A stretch of DNA of 64,000 nucleotides from Maribacter sp. 1_MG-2023 (GCF_030547005.1 NZ_JAUOPN010000001.1:434001-498000), one strand, 5' to 3'; shown: positions 33,785 through 43,847, counted from the first letter of the stretch. Numbers and translations: made by a program. The notes: a model not told the origin generated them from the letters alone.

Positions 33785-34915
33785 ATGAATAGAATTATTG
33801 GATTTTTCCTTGTTTTGACCTTGGTTTGGGCATGTTCCAGTGATAGTGGTAGTGATGATACGGTGATTGTTGATCCAGTAGATAAGGTTTCTTTTGAGCG
33901 TAGCACTATGCTAATAAATTGGGCAGATAATATTATTATACCATCTTATGAAGCATTTTCTACTGATTTAGATTTGCTAATAGATTCATTCGATACATTT
34001 AAAGAAGATTCTAATGAAGATAACTTGATTAAGTTTCGTTCATCTTGGATGAATGCATATATCTCTTGGCAACGTGTTGCTATGTTTGAAATTGGTCCTG
34101 CAGAGACGGTTGGTTTTCAGTTGAATATGAATATTTATCCAACTAATACCGATAATATAGATGGTTTTATTACTACTGGCACTTACGATTTATCGCTTTC
34201 TTCAAATAGAAGCTCTAAAGGTTTCCCAGCATTAGATTATTTGTTGAATGGTTTAGGGGAGGATGATGCATCAATTTTAGCTTTCTATAGCGCAGGTGAT
34301 AAAGATGCACTGTTTATGTATACAGAAGATGTTTTGTTAGATATGAAATCGTTGACCGATACTGTCTTGTCTGACTGGACAGAAGGATATAGAGATACAT
34401 TTGTTGCCAATGATGGGGCTTCCTCTACAGCCTCTGTAGATCGTATGGTAAACGATTATATCTTTTATTATGAAAAGTATTTGAGAGCGGGTAAAATGGG
34501 TATCCCTTTAGGTGTTTTTTCTGGAGCTCCGTTACCTGAAAACGTTGAAGCCTATTATAAGGGTACTATTTCTGCCGATTTGTTTTTAGAAGGTTTAAAT
34601 GCGGTTCAGGATTTTTTCAACGGTAAACATTTTAATTCCGAAACTGAAGGGGAAAGCCTTGCTTCTTATTTAGATGCGTTGAATACAGTAAAAGATGGTG
34701 AAGATTTATCTGCCTTGATCAATGCCCAATTTAATACGGCTAGAGATTTGATTCAAGATTTGTCATCCTTTAGAGAAGAAATTGAGAATAATAATACGCC
34801 AACTGCTATGTTTTTGGCATATGACGAAGTACAAAAAGCAGTACCAATGTTAAAGGTAGACATGGTTTCTGCCATGAGTATCAGTATTGATTTTGTTGAT
34901 GCCGATGGTGATTAA
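33785..34915 (+). CDS. imelysin-family lipoprotein
   Basis: A 376-residue predicted lipoprotein with Cys17 in VWACSSDS. The body is a long helical M75/imelysin-type fold, for example RSSWMNAYISWQRVAMFEIGPAE. The family marker GxHxxE should lie where this protein has KGFPALDYLL, so the His is Pro and the Glu is Asp. Imelysins work in iron uptake, often with a membrane or outer-membrane partner; they are not proven peptidases. It shares one base with the HTTM gene (TAATG), so the two are translationally coupled. Confidence 0.85.
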   Translation: MNRIIGFFLVLTLVWACSSDSGSDDTVIVDPVDKVSFERSTMLINWADNIIIPSYEAFSTDLDLLIDSFDTFKEDSNEDNLIKFRSSWMNAYISWQRVAMFEIGPAETVGFQLNMNIYPTNTDNIDGFITTGTYDLSLSSNRSSKGFPALDYLLNGLGEDDASILAFYSAGDKDALFMYTEDVLLDMKSLTDTVLSDWTEGYRDTFVANDGASSTASVDRMVNDYIFYYEKYLRAGKMGIPLGVFSGAPLPENVEAYYKGTISADLFLEGLNAVQDFFNGKHFNSETEGESLASYLDALNTVKDGEDLSALINAQFNTARDLIQDLSSFREEIENNNTPTAMFLAYDEVQKAVPMLKVDMVSAMSISIDFVDADGD

Positions 34916-36282
34916 TGAAATTGATAATAGATACATATATAAAAGCTCCAGTAGAGGCCGCCACATTGGCGGTCTTTCGTATTTTATTTGGTTTAATGAT
35001 GCTTTTTAGCATTATTAGATTTTGGTCTTACGGATGGATTGATAAATTTTATCTGCAACCCAAGTTCTTTTTCTCCTATTTTGGTTTTGAATGGGTGAAA
35101 CCAGTAGGCGAGCTTACCTATTTAATCTTTGTAATTTGTGCTATTTCTGCCATTTTAGTAGTACTTGGTTACCGTTATAAGCTAGCTATTATAGTATTCT
35201 TTTTAAGCTTTACCTATATAGAGCTAATGGATAAGTCCACGTATTTAAATCATTACTACTTTATTAGTCTCTTAAGCTTTCTAATGATTTTTCTTCCTGC
35301 AAATGCTTACTATTCTTTAGATGCCTATAATAATCCTAAAAGGGCTTTTCAGTATATACCTGCTTGGACAATAAACAGCATAAAGTTGTTATTGGGTATC
35401 GTATATTTTTATGCCGGTTTGGCGAAATTAAATTCTGATTGGTTGCTAAAAGCCATGCCTTTAAAAATATGGTTACCATCTAAGTTTGATACCCCGTTAA
35501 TTGGTAGTTTTCTGGGCGAAGAGTGGGTGCACTATGCCTTTAGTTGGTCAGGTGCTTTGTTTGATCTCTGTATTCCTTTTTTACTTTTCAATAAAAAGAC
35601 AAGAACTTTTGCATTTGTTATGGTCGTTATATTTCATGTGCTAACCAGGGTGTTGTTCCCAATTGGAGTTTTCCCTTTTGTAATGATTATCTCTGCCTTA
35701 ATATTTTTTAATGCCAATGTTCATTTAAAAATAATAGGTTTCTTCTCTAATTTTTTTAAGATTAATCTTAATAGTTTCAATACAGGGAAAGTTTTTAAGC
35801 AAATACCGACTTTTAAAACCAAAATTAAATATGGGGTACTAGCACTTTTCTTTTGTTTACAACTATTGTTGCCATTTAGGTACTTATTGTATCCGGGCGA
35901 GTTGTTTTGGACAGAAGAGGGATATCGTTTTTCATGGCGTGTTATGCTAATGGAAAAATCAGGTTATGCGCAATTCAAAATAGTAAATGGAGATACGGGG
36001 CGATGGTTTTATGTAAATAATTCAGATTTTTTAACTCCTATTCAAGAAAAACAAATGGCTTTTCAGCCAGATTTTATATTGGAATATGCTCATTTTTTAA
36101 AAAATCATTTTGAAAAAGATGGTCATAAAAATGTGCAGGTATTCGTAGATTGCCAAGTTAGTTTAAATGGTAGGTTAAGTACAACATATATAGATCCTAC
36201 TATTGATCTTGGAAAACAAAGAGAGTCTTTTTTACATAAGAATTGGATAATACCATTTAAAGATGAGATTAAAGGAATTTAG
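34915..36282 (+). CDS. HTTM-domain membrane protein
   Basis: A 455-residue membrane protein with about eight to nine helices at 20-340 and a soluble C-terminal part of about 110 residues. The HTTM domain (horizontally transferred transmembrane domain, related to vitamin K-dependent gamma-carboxylase) is recognisable in the N-terminal RILFGLMMLFSIIRFW, the LMDKSTYLNHYYF segment and IKLLLGIVYFYAGLAKLNSDWL. Its activity here is unknown. The stop lies 20 bp inside the TonB receptor gene. Confidence 0.87.
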   Translation: MKLIIDTYIKAPVEAATLAVFRILFGLMMLFSIIRFWSYGWIDKFYLQPKFFFSYFGFEWVKPVGELTYLIFVICAISAILVVLGYRYKLAIIVFFLSFTYIELMDKSTYLNHYYFISLLSFLMIFLPANAYYSLDAYNNPKRAFQYIPAWTINSIKLLLGIVYFYAGLAKLNSDWLLKAMPLKIWLPSKFDTPLIGSFLGEEWVHYAFSWSGALFDLCIPFLLFNKKTRTFAFVMVVIFHVLTRVLFPIGVFPFVMIISALIFFNANVHLKIIGFFSNFFKINLNSFNTGKVFKQIPTFKTKIKYGVLALFFCLQLLLPFRYLLYPGELFWTEEGYRFSWRVMLMEKSGYAQFKIVNGDTGRWFYVNNSDFLTPIQEKQMAFQPDFILEYAHFLKNHFEKDGHKNVQVFVDCQVSLNGRLSTTYIDPTIDLGKQRESFLHKNWIIPFKDEIKGI

Positions 36283-38734
36283 TTATATACTGTTATTATT
36301 AGTATCATTTCCATTATTTGGGCAACTAAGTATTTCAGGACAAATAACCGATGAAGATGGTGTACCCGTTTCTGATGCAGAATTGTACATTAAAGAATTG
36401 GAACTTTTAGAAACGACAAATTCAGAAGGTTATTATTCAGTAGAAATTTTAGCGTCAGGTACTTATACTATTGTTGTATTTGCTTATGAGTTTGAAATTG
36501 AAGAACAAGATGTGGTACTAAATGACAACGTTACTTATAACGTAACACTGCAGCATCTAAAAGTCAACAATTTGTCAGAAGTGGTTATAACGCAAAAGCG
36601 AGAAGAAGTCTTTGCCTTAAAGCAACTAAAGAAAGTCGACGGAACCGCTATTTATGCGGGTAAAAAAAGTGAGGTTGTTTTACTGGAAAATATTACGGGT
36701 AATTTGGCAGCTAACAATCCGCGACAGATCTATAGTCAAGTCGTAGGGCTAAATATTTATGATAATGGAGATGCTGGTTTGCAACTTAATATTGGCGGTA
36801 GAGGTTTGGATCCCAATAGAACGGCAAATTTTAATACCAGACAGAATGGGTATGACATTAGTGCAGATGTTTTAGGCTATCCAGAGAGCTATTACACTCC
36901 TCCAGCTGAAGCTTTAGAAGAAATTCAAGTAGTTAGAGGTGCTGCATCTTTGCAATATGGTACCCAATTTGGTGGTTTGGTCAATTTTAAATTCAAACAA
37001 CCAAATTCAAATAAAAAAATAGAACTGATTTCTAGACAAACTTTAGGATCTTATAATTTAAAAACTTCTTTTAATAGTCTAAGTGGTACCGTTGGAAAAA
37101 TAAGTTATTATACCTATTTTAATTATAAAGAGGGAAGTGGTTTTAGACCAAATTCGGATTATAACAGTAGAAATTATTTTGCTCATATTGGATATCAAGT
37201 TTCTGATAAAACTAAACTTACGCTTGAGACTACGTTTCTTAATTATTTGGCTCAACAACCAGGTGGTCTAACAGATGCCCAATTTATTGAGGACCCAACA
37301 TTTAGTAATAGAGAGAGAAATTGGTTTGATGTAGATTGGAAACTATACTCTCTTAGATTAGATCATAAATTCTCTTCAAAAATGGATTTTAGTTTGAATG
37401 TTTTTGGCTTAGATGCATCAAGAAGTGCACTTGGGTTTAGAACTAATAGAGTGTCACAGCCCGATGATTTAGAAGAACCAAGAGAATTGTTAATAGATAA
37501 CTTTCAAAATTGGGGTGCAGAGGCAAGATTGCTTACCAGATATAAACTAGGTGATACCGAATCAGCATTATTGATTGGGTCTAAAATTTACAGAACAGAT
37601 AATAATCAACGGCAAGGCCCTGGTACAACAGCTGCAAATGCAGACTTTAATTTTGCCGATGATGAGTTTCCTAATTATGAAAGGCAATCAGAGTTTAATT
37701 TTCCTAACTCCAATCTTGCTTTTTTTGGGGAGAATATTTTTAATATAAATTCTAAATTGACATTAACACCCGGTTTTAGGTTAGAACATATTAATACAGA
37801 AAGTATAGGTAGTTACAAAAATATCGTTCTGGATTTGGCGGGTAACTCATTGTTAAATGAAGATGTTACGGATAATAGGGCTTTTGATAGAACATTTTTG
37901 TTGCTAGGTCTAGGTGCAACTTATAAGCTAAACCCAAGTGTGGAATTTTATGGAAATTTTTCTCAAAACTACAGATCGGTGACTTTTAGTGATATAAGGG
38001 TTGTTAATCCTTCATTTCAAGTAGATGAAAACATTAGTGATGAAGATGGTTTTACTGCGGATGTAGGGTTGCGTGGAAGGCATAAAAATGTTTTCTCTTA
38101 TGATGTTAGTGCTTTTGGTCTGTTGTATGATAATAGACTTGGAGAAATTCTTAAAAGTGAAACGCAGATAAATGCAGCTGGCGAAGAAGTAGAAACAGGG
38201 AGTATTATACGCTTTCGTGGGAATATAGGTACCGCTTTTATGTATGGGTTAGAAAGCTTTGGAAACTGGAGTATCAAGGAAACTTTTTTTAGTGGAAATG
38301 ATAAATTAAAATTGAACTATTTTTTAAACCTTGCCCTTACAGAATCTGAATATTTGTCTTCGGAAGAGACAAATGTAGAAGGTAATAATGTTGAGTTTAT
38401 ACCGGCTGTAAATTTAAAAACAGGATTAAATTTTGGCTATGATAACTTATTGGGAAGTTTACAGTACACATATTTATCAAAACAGTTTACTGATGCTACC
38501 AATGCTCCGCAAGATGTAAATGATAACCAAAGAGGTATAGAGGGTGAAATACCAGCGTATGATATTCTTGATTTTTCATTAGCATATACATACAAGAACT
38601 GGAAGCTTGAAGCAGGTATAAACAATGTCCTTAACAATAGTTATTTTACACGTAGAGCAACTGGCTACCCAGGGCCGGGTATTATTCCTTCAGAACCTAG
38701 AACGTTCTACACAACATTACAATTTAAACTTTAG
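36263..38734 (+). CDS. TonB-dependent outer-membrane receptor
   Basis: An 823-residue receptor: signal peptide (residues 1-21), a carboxypeptidase-regulatory-like fold (SISGQITDEDGVPVSDAELYIKE, residues 23-105), a plug domain (LLENITGNLAANNPRQIYSQV through EEIQVVRGAASLQYGTQFGG), then a 22-strand-type barrel ending TTLQFKL. FecA-like siderophore transporters share this layout. It takes up a metal chelate or another nutrient using TonB energy. Linkage to imelysin and HTTM genes suggests iron or another metal. It overlaps the upstream gene by 20 bp. Confidence 0.93.
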   Translation: MRLKEFSYILLLLVSFPLFGQLSISGQITDEDGVPVSDAELYIKELELLETTNSEGYYSVEILASGTYTIVVFAYEFEIEEQDVVLNDNVTYNVTLQHLKVNNLSEVVITQKREEVFALKQLKKVDGTAIYAGKKSEVVLLENITGNLAANNPRQIYSQVVGLNIYDNGDAGLQLNIGGRGLDPNRTANFNTRQNGYDISADVLGYPESYYTPPAEALEEIQVVRGAASLQYGTQFGGLVNFKFKQPNSNKKIELISRQTLGSYNLKTSFNSLSGTVGKISYYTYFNYKEGSGFRPNSDYNSRNYFAHIGYQVSDKTKLTLETTFLNYLAQQPGGLTDAQFIEDPTFSNRERNWFDVDWKLYSLRLDHKFSSKMDFSLNVFGLDASRSALGFRTNRVSQPDDLEEPRELLIDNFQNWGAEARLLTRYKLGDTESALLIGSKIYRTDNNQRQGPGTTAANADFNFADDEFPNYERQSEFNFPNSNLAFFGENIFNINSKLTLTPGFRLEHINTESIGSYKNIVLDLAGNSLLNEDVTDNRAFDRTFLLLGLGATYKLNPSVEFYGNFSQNYRSVTFSDIRVVNPSFQVDENISDEDGFTADVGLRGRHKNVFSYDVSAFGLLYDNRLGEILKSETQINAAGEEVETGSIIRFRGNIGTAFMYGLESFGNWSIKETFFSGNDKLKLNYFLNLALTESEYLSSEETNVEGNNVEFIPAVNLKTGLNFGYDNLLGSLQYTYLSKQFTDATNAPQDVNDNQRGIEGEIPAYDILDFSLAYTYKNWKLEAGINNVLNNSYFTRRATGYPGPGIIPSEPRTFYTTLQFKL

Positions 38735-38769
38735 AATTTTATTCGATAATCGAGACTTTAATACTTCGA

Positions 38770-38801
38770 GAGGCTAGCTTATAATTTTTAAGTTAGGCCT
38801 C
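38770..38801 (+). terminator. possible weak terminator after the TonB receptor
   Basis: GAGGC and GCCTC with inner TAGCTTA/TAAGTTA form a bulged stem. No T-run follows, so it is uncertain. Confidence 0.35.
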
Positions 38802-38960
38802 TTAGAATACCTAGAGTGTTTGCCCCGAAGTTGTTCAATAGCGTTGTTTAATACATAAATTGCATGTCTAGAATAGTGGTGTTTTTTAATTACTAATCTT
38901 TAATTAATGTGAAGCTTTTGCTAAGGTTTGGTGAAGAATAAATAAACCAACTATATTCAC

Positions 38961-38968
38961 TATATTTG
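38961..38968 (+). promoter_or_regulatory. -7 box of guaB
   Basis: TATATTTG, exact match. It overlaps the TTG at 38966 that could extend the frame by nine codons, which places the translation start at 38993 instead. Confidence 0.65.
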
Positions 38969-38992
38969 CACGCAATTAAATCCTTAATTGCT

Positions 38993-40465
38993 ATGCAAGC
39001 CCACCAAAATAAAATTCTAGGAGAAGGTCTAACATACGACGACGTATTATTAGTACCTGCATATTCTGAAGTGCTTCCAAGAGAAGTTAGTATTCAGACA
39101 AAATTCACAAGAAATATTACAATCAACGTACCTATCATATCGGCAGCGATGGATACGGTTACAGAGTCTAGAATGGCAATTGCCATGGCTCAAGAAGGTG
39201 GCATTGGTGTACTGCACAAAAACATGACCATTGAGCAGCAAGCCATGAAGGTGCGAAAGGTAAAAAGGGCTGAAAGCGGAATGATTTTAGATCCGGTTAC
39301 CCAACCACTTGATTCAAAAGTAAAAGACGCCAAGGCTAATATGAAAGAGTATAGCATTGGTGGTATTCCTATTGTTGACGCCGATGGTAAACTTTTAGGT
39401 ATCGTAACCAATAGAGATTTACGTTTCGAAAAAAATAACGAAAGACCTATTTCTGAGGTAATGACTTCTGAAAATTTAGTAACAGCTGCTGAAGGTACTT
39501 CACTTTCAGAAGCAGAAGATATTTTGCAGCAACATAAAATTGAAAAACTACCTGTTGTAGATAAAAATTATAAGTTGGTAGGTTTAATTACATTTCGTGA
39601 TATTACAAAACTTACCCAAAAACCTAGTGCCAATAAAGATCAGTTCGGTAGACTTCGTGTTGCAGCTGCTTTAGGTGTTACAGCCGATGCTGTAGAAAGA
39701 GCAGAAGCATTAGTTAATGCAGGAGTAGATGCAGTAGTGATTGATACAGCTCATGGTCATACCAAAGGTGTGGTAGAGGTGTTACAAGCTGTAAAAAAGA
39801 AGTTTCCAAACCTAGATGTTATTGTTGGTAACATTGCTACAGGTGCGGCTGCAAAATATTTAGTAGATGCGGGTGCAGATGCAGTTAAAGTTGGTATTGG
39901 TCCCGGTTCAATTTGTACAACAAGAGTTGTTGCTGGTGTTGGTTTCCCTCAATTTTCTGCGGTATTAGAAGTTGCAGCAGCTATAAAAGGTTCTGGTGTT
40001 CCGGTTATCGCAGATGGTGGTATTCGGTACACGGGTGATATTCCTAAAGCTATTGCTGCAGGTGCAGATACAGTTATGTTAGGATCACTTTTGGCAGGAA
40101 CCAAGGAATCTCCAGGAGAAACGATTATCTATGAAGGTAGAAAGTTTAAATCTTACCGAGGTATGGGGTCTGTAGAGGCAATGAAGCAAGGTAGTAAGGA
40201 TCGTTACTTTCAAGATGTTGAAGATGATATCAAGAAATTAGTGCCTGAAGGTATTGTAGGTCGTGTGCCTTATAAAGGTGAATTATACGAAAGCATTCAC
40301 CAGTTTATAGGTGGTTTAAAAGCTGGTATGGGATACTGTGGAGCAAAAGATATTGCTACTTTACAGGACAATGGAAGATTTGTTAAAATTACAGCTAGTG
40401 GTATTAATGAAAGTCACCCACATGATGTAACCATTACAAAAGAGAGTCCTAATTATAGTAGATAG
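38993..40465 (+). CDS. guaB: IMP dehydrogenase
   Basis: A 490-residue tetrameric enzyme that oxidises IMP to XMP with NAD, the committed step to GTP. The TIM barrel holds the active-site loop [15 protein letters not shown] with catalytic Cys and the flap near GMGSVEAM. Two CBS regulatory domains sit at about 95-205. The N-terminus [25 protein letters not shown] is typical. It ends at the terminator at 40483. Confidence 0.97.
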   Translation: MQAHQNKILGEGLTYDDVLLVPAYSEVLPREVSIQTKFTRNITINVPIISAAMDTVTESRMAIAMAQEGGIGVLHKNMTIEQQAMKVRKVKRAESGMILDPVTQPLDSKVKDAKANMKEYSIGGIPIVDADGKLLGIVTNRDLRFEKNNERPISEVMTSENLVTAAEGTSLSEAEDILQQHKIEKLPVVDKNYKLVGLITFRDITKLTQKPSANKDQFGRLRVAAALGVTADAVERAEALVNAGVDAVVIDTAHGHTKGVVEVLQAVKKKFPNLDVIVGNIATGAAAKYLVDAGADAVKVGIGPGSICTTRVVAGVGFPQFSAVLEVAAAIKGSGVPVIADGGIRYTGDIPKAIAAGADTVMLGSLLAGTKESPGETIIYEGRKFKSYRGMGSVEAMKQGSKDRYFQDVEDDIKKLVPEGIVGRVPYKGELYESIHQFIGGLKAGMGYCGAKDIATLQDNGRFVKITASGINESHPHDVTITKESPNYSR

Positions 40466-40482
40466 AAAATATAGAAGTGTAT

Positions 40483-40514
40483 AAAAAAAGAGGTCTTTTA
40501 GACCTCTTTTTTTA
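40483..40514. terminator. bidirectional terminator after guaB
   Basis: A 13-bp stem (40483-40495 with 40501-40513) around TTTTA, with A- and T-runs on both strands. It serves the convergent M1 aminopeptidase gene as well. Confidence 0.9.
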
Positions 40515-40524
40515 TGTCTTAATA

Positions 40525-43107
40525 TTAATCTAATGAGGTATCAATCTGTTTCTGCAGAAGTTGAACCCTTCTCAAATTATCTGAAGCTTGTAATACTTTT
40601 GATTTTAGTGAAGAATTTAAATCAGGATTTTCTTCAAGAAAACGCTGTAAAATTTCATAAGCTTCCGGTGAAGTGTAGTTGCCTATAGTACTACTTAACC
40701 ATCTTTTTGGAAAAAAAATATCACCTGTTTTTTGTATTTGATTAACTAAGTCTAAACTTGCTCTTAGATAGGTAATAGATTCTTTTTGATGTAAAGGGTG
40801 ATTTAAATTATTCATTGCATTAGCCACCCATGATTCTTTAGCACGGTTTTCTTCTTGTTGAAGTGATTCAAAAAAGTCATTTCTAGTCTGCTGATCTTTT
40901 GATAAAGAGGGTAGTAAAAAGGTAAAGCGATTTAATTTGTCATTATTGCTTATTGCTTGTTCAGCTGTTTTAAGGATGCTCTCACTTTCAGCATGTCCGT
41001 ACAAGGCTAAATCCATCGCCAATTCAGTAAAGTTGTCATCGTTGAGTTTTAGATTGTTAATCACTAATTCTTTGTTCCAAATTTTGTATAAATGGTCTAA
41101 CGAAATACCAGTGTATCCAATTGATGTGTAGGCGGAGTATAGCGTCTTTTTAATACTAGCAGGTAATTCTTCTTGTAATTTAGACCATACTTGCTCGCTA
41201 ATTTCTTTCTGATAAAATAGGCGTTGTTCTGCGGTTAGATATTTCCAAAATACAGAAGTAGTGTATCTAGAGTTGAGATTAATTAATAATTCATTCTTTT
41301 CATTAATTAACCCTTTTGAGTATAGTTTTATGACAGCAGCGGGAGCAATGCTTCCGTTGAGCATATTCTCATACACATTAATATAGGCGTAACCACGAGC
41401 CACTTGATCCTCTATCGTCGGTATGATATTTAGATCTTTTTCTTGAATAGGAAATACTCCGTAACCTTCAGCATTTGAATTATAAAGTATTGAAGTTGGT
41501 CTAGGTAAACCAATAGCCCCCTCTAAAACCAATTCGCTATCAATCATATTGATGGTTAACGTTTTTGTTTTATCAGGATAAAGAAACAGTACTTCAAATG
41601 TCTGAGGCCACGAATGATTTGATTTGTCTTCTGCTTTTTGAGATAGTTTAAAAGATGTGATGTTGTCGTCACTATCATATTCGGTAGCATCACTAAAAAT
41701 GGGTCTACTAGAATTATTGATCCAAACATCGCTCCAACCAACCATATCTGTAGTAGATTTTTTATCAAGAATATCAATTAGCTCACCCCAAACAGCATTT
41801 TTGAATGCAAAGGCTTTAATGTATTCTTGAATACCTGTTTGAAATGCCTCTTTACCTAAAACGGTTTCTAATTGACGCATCATTATTGGGGCTTTATTGT
41901 AAATAATACTACCGTAAAGTGAACCTGCGTTGTTGAGGTTTTCTAAATCTTGCCGAATAGGGTTCGTACCCAATGTTCTATCCTCTCCGTAAGCATTAGG
42001 GTAGTGGGTAATCATAAAAGCCAATTGATGGTCTATATCTGGAAAGGCAGGATTCATAATTTTATCTGCCATGAAATTGGCAAATACCTCTTTCATCCAA
42101 ACATCATTAAACCAATTCATAGTTACTAAATCGCCGAACCACATATGTGATGTTTCGTGGGCAATTAGTTTTGCACGACTTAATTTTCTGTTCGCTGTAG
42201 CACTTTCATCTAAAAACAACGAACTCTCTCGGTACTGAATTGCGCCGACATGCTCCATTCCGCCGTATTGAAATCCGGGTATTGCAGCGAAATCCATTTT
42301 TTGAAAAGGAAAAGGATATGCGGTATACTTCTCTAAAAATGATAAGGATTGCTGATGTAGAATAAAAATGGAATCTAAGCTATACTTAATTTTAGTGGTA
42401 TCTGTTTCTCGGTATAACATGGTCATATCCATATTCGCTGGTTTTTGAGTTACTGATTCAAATTTACCGGCTACAAATGAAAATAGATAGGTACTCATTT
42501 GGTTAGAAGCACTAAAAATATGCTGTGTGTATTCCCCTTTCTGAGTTTGCTTTACTTCTTTGGAACCGCATAAAACTTTCCAATCATTTGGTGCTGTAAT
42601 ATTCAGCGTATAAATACCTTTTATATTAGGTTGATCAAAACAAGGGAATAGTGTTCTTGCACGATCAGGTACTAATAAAGTATACAAGTAATCTTCATTT
42701 CTATTAAGAGAAAGCTCACCAGCATCAAACTCAATTATAATGGTGTTATTTCCTTTAACCAAGTAGTCTTCATGTAGAACTATATGTTCATTTTTATGAA
42801 GAATAGCTACATCAGTTTCGTTAATGGATACCGATTTTATTTTTGAAGTTTCCTCTTTAAAATCTAAGTAGACTGGTTCTTGAAGTTGGGTTAAGTTGAA
42901 TTCTAATAATAGCTTAGATGCTATAGGGGCTTCTTGTTCTTTGGGAATATCAAAACTTAAGTTATAATGTACATTTGAGATTAGAGAAGCTCTTTGGGTT
43001 GCCATAGCTTCTGACACTCCAGATTCAACTTGTTTAGAATTGTCATTTTCGTTAGCACACGATATTAAAAATATGACTAAAAAACTAGCGTAAAATAGGT
43101 TCTTCAT
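40525..43107 (-). CDS. M1 family aminopeptidase (lipoprotein)
   Basis: An 860-residue zinc aminopeptidase. Signal peptide with lipobox ISC (Cys17), so probably anchored in the membrane on the outside of the cytosol. Catalytic motifs are GGMEH (GAMEN-type exopeptidase site), HETSH with following WFNDVWMKEVFANF for zinc, and the Y-type QTGIQEYIKAF region. It removes N-terminal residues from peptides. A 74-bp hairpin with a 19-bp stem ends 3 bp before the start codon, where it could mask the translation start. Confidence 0.95.
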   Translation of the reverse strand: MKNLFYASFLVIFLISCANENDNSKQVESGVSEAMATQRASLISNVHYNLSFDIPKEQEAPIASKLLLEFNLTQLQEPVYLDFKEETSKIKSVSINETDVAILHKNEHIVLHEDYLVKGNNTIIIEFDAGELSLNRNEDYLYTLLVPDRARTLFPCFDQPNIKGIYTLNITAPNDWKVLCGSKEVKQTQKGEYTQHIFSASNQMSTYLFSFVAGKFESVTQKPANMDMTMLYRETDTTKIKYSLDSIFILHQQSLSFLEKYTAYPFPFQKMDFAAIPGFQYGGMEHVGAIQYRESSLFLDESATANRKLSRAKLIAHETSHMWFGDLVTMNWFNDVWMKEVFANFMADKIMNPAFPDIDHQLAFMITHYPNAYGEDRTLGTNPIRQDLENLNNAGSLYGSIIYNKAPIMMRQLETVLGKEAFQTGIQEYIKAFAFKNAVWGELIDILDKKSTTDMVGWSDVWINNSSRPIFSDATEYDSDDNITSFKLSQKAEDKSNHSWPQTFEVLFLYPDKTKTLTINMIDSELVLEGAIGLPRPTSILYNSNAEGYGVFPIQEKDLNIIPTIEDQVARGYAYINVYENMLNGSIAPAAVIKLYSKGLINEKNELLINLNSRYTTSVFWKYLTAEQRLFYQKEISEQVWSKLQEELPASIKKTLYSAYTSIGYTGISLDHLYKIWNKELVINNLKLNDDNFTELAMDLALYGHAESESILKTAEQAISNNDKLNRFTFLLPSLSKDQQTRNDFFESLQQEENRAKESWVANAMNNLNHPLHQKESITYLRASLDLVNQIQKTGDIFFPKRWLSSTIGNYTSPEAYEILQRFLEENPDLNSSLKSKVLQASDNLRRVQLLQKQIDTSLD

Positions 43108-43110
43108 AAG

Positions 43111-43184
43111 TTAGAGTTATACGTTGTTGTGAAAGTACTTTAATGGAAATTGCTTTCCAATTTTTCAACAACGTATAACTCTAA
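43111..43184. repeat. 19-bp perfect inverted repeat upstream of the M1 gene
   Basis: 43111-43129 is the exact reverse complement of 43166-43184, with a 36-base loop that itself contains GGAAA-TTGC-TTTCC. The near-consensus box TACTTTTC (minus strand, 43186-43193) sits beyond the outer arm, so a transcript would carry the whole structure just ahead of the start codon. Confidence 0.75.
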
Positions 43185-43250
43185 AGAAAAGTAAATTTAT
43201 AAATGAGCCATTGCATATTTGTAATGACTATAGAAGGTAAGTGTAAATTC

Positions 43251-43787
43251 TTATTTACCAGCTTCACCAGTATAAGCTTTCCAGTCTTTTTCTTTGTAAA
43301 TGTCACTACCAAAATAGCGGGCAATTTCTAAGAATGGCTCTGGCTTCTGATAACCAGGTATTGGAGAAAGCATGTTTAATTCTTCGTCTAAGAAAATAGT
43401 AGTTGGGTAGCTTAAACGGCCTTGCATTAAAGCGGCTGCAAATTCATGATAACCCTTTCTGCCAGAAGGAACAAATTTGTAAGTCTTTCCTTTATATTCG
43501 ATTGGGTCTTTACCTTCGCCATCAAACTTCACCATATAGTAGTTCTCTGCCATATAAGCAGCTACTTCTGGATTTTGAAAAGTGTCCTTATCCATTTTCT
43601 TGCACCATCCACACCAATCGGTGTACACATCAATAAAGACTTTCTTTGGGTTTGTATCGGTTGCCGTTAATTCAGCAGCCTCTTCCCAAGAAATCCAATT
43701 TACCTCTTGTGCATAACTAGCAGCCGAAACAAAAAGTACGGCTAAAAATAAAAATGATTTGGAATAAGATAAAGAATACGTCTTCAT
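43251..43787 (-). CDS. exported thioredoxin-like protein (CGWC)
   Basis: A 178-residue protein with a signal peptide (MKTYSLSYSKSFLFLAVLFVSAASYAQE) and a thioredoxin fold. The redox site is CGWC in VYTDWCGWCKKMDKDTF, and a cis-Pro near LSYPTTIFLDEE is conserved. It probably reduces or isomerises periplasmic disulfides, or delivers electrons to another envelope protein. An exact -7 box (43823-43830) lies upstream, right beyond the lysA stop. Confidence 0.88.
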   Translation of the reverse strand: MKTYSLSYSKSFLFLAVLFVSAASYAQEVNWISWEEAAELTATDTNPKKVFIDVYTDWCGWCKKMDKDTFQNPEVAAYMAENYYMVKFDGEGKDPIEYKGKTYKFVPSGRKGYHEFAAALMQGRLSYPTTIFLDEELNMLSPIPGYQKPEPFLEIARYFGSDIYKEKDWKAYTGEAGK

Positions 43788-43822
43788 GAGTTTTATTTGA
43801 GTGTTTAGTCCAACTATTATAC

Positions 43823-43830
43823 CAAAACTA
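43823..43830 (-). promoter_or_regulatory. -7 box of the exported thioredoxin
   Basis: Minus-strand TAGTTTTG, exact consensus, 36 bp before the ATG at 43787. Confidence 0.6.
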
Positions 43831-43847
43831 ACGTATTTTTAAACGCT

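Noticed and set aside
38966-38992. TTG at 38966 as the guaB start
   Set aside because: It is inside the -7 box [17 protein letters not shown] at 38993 is the normal GuaB start.
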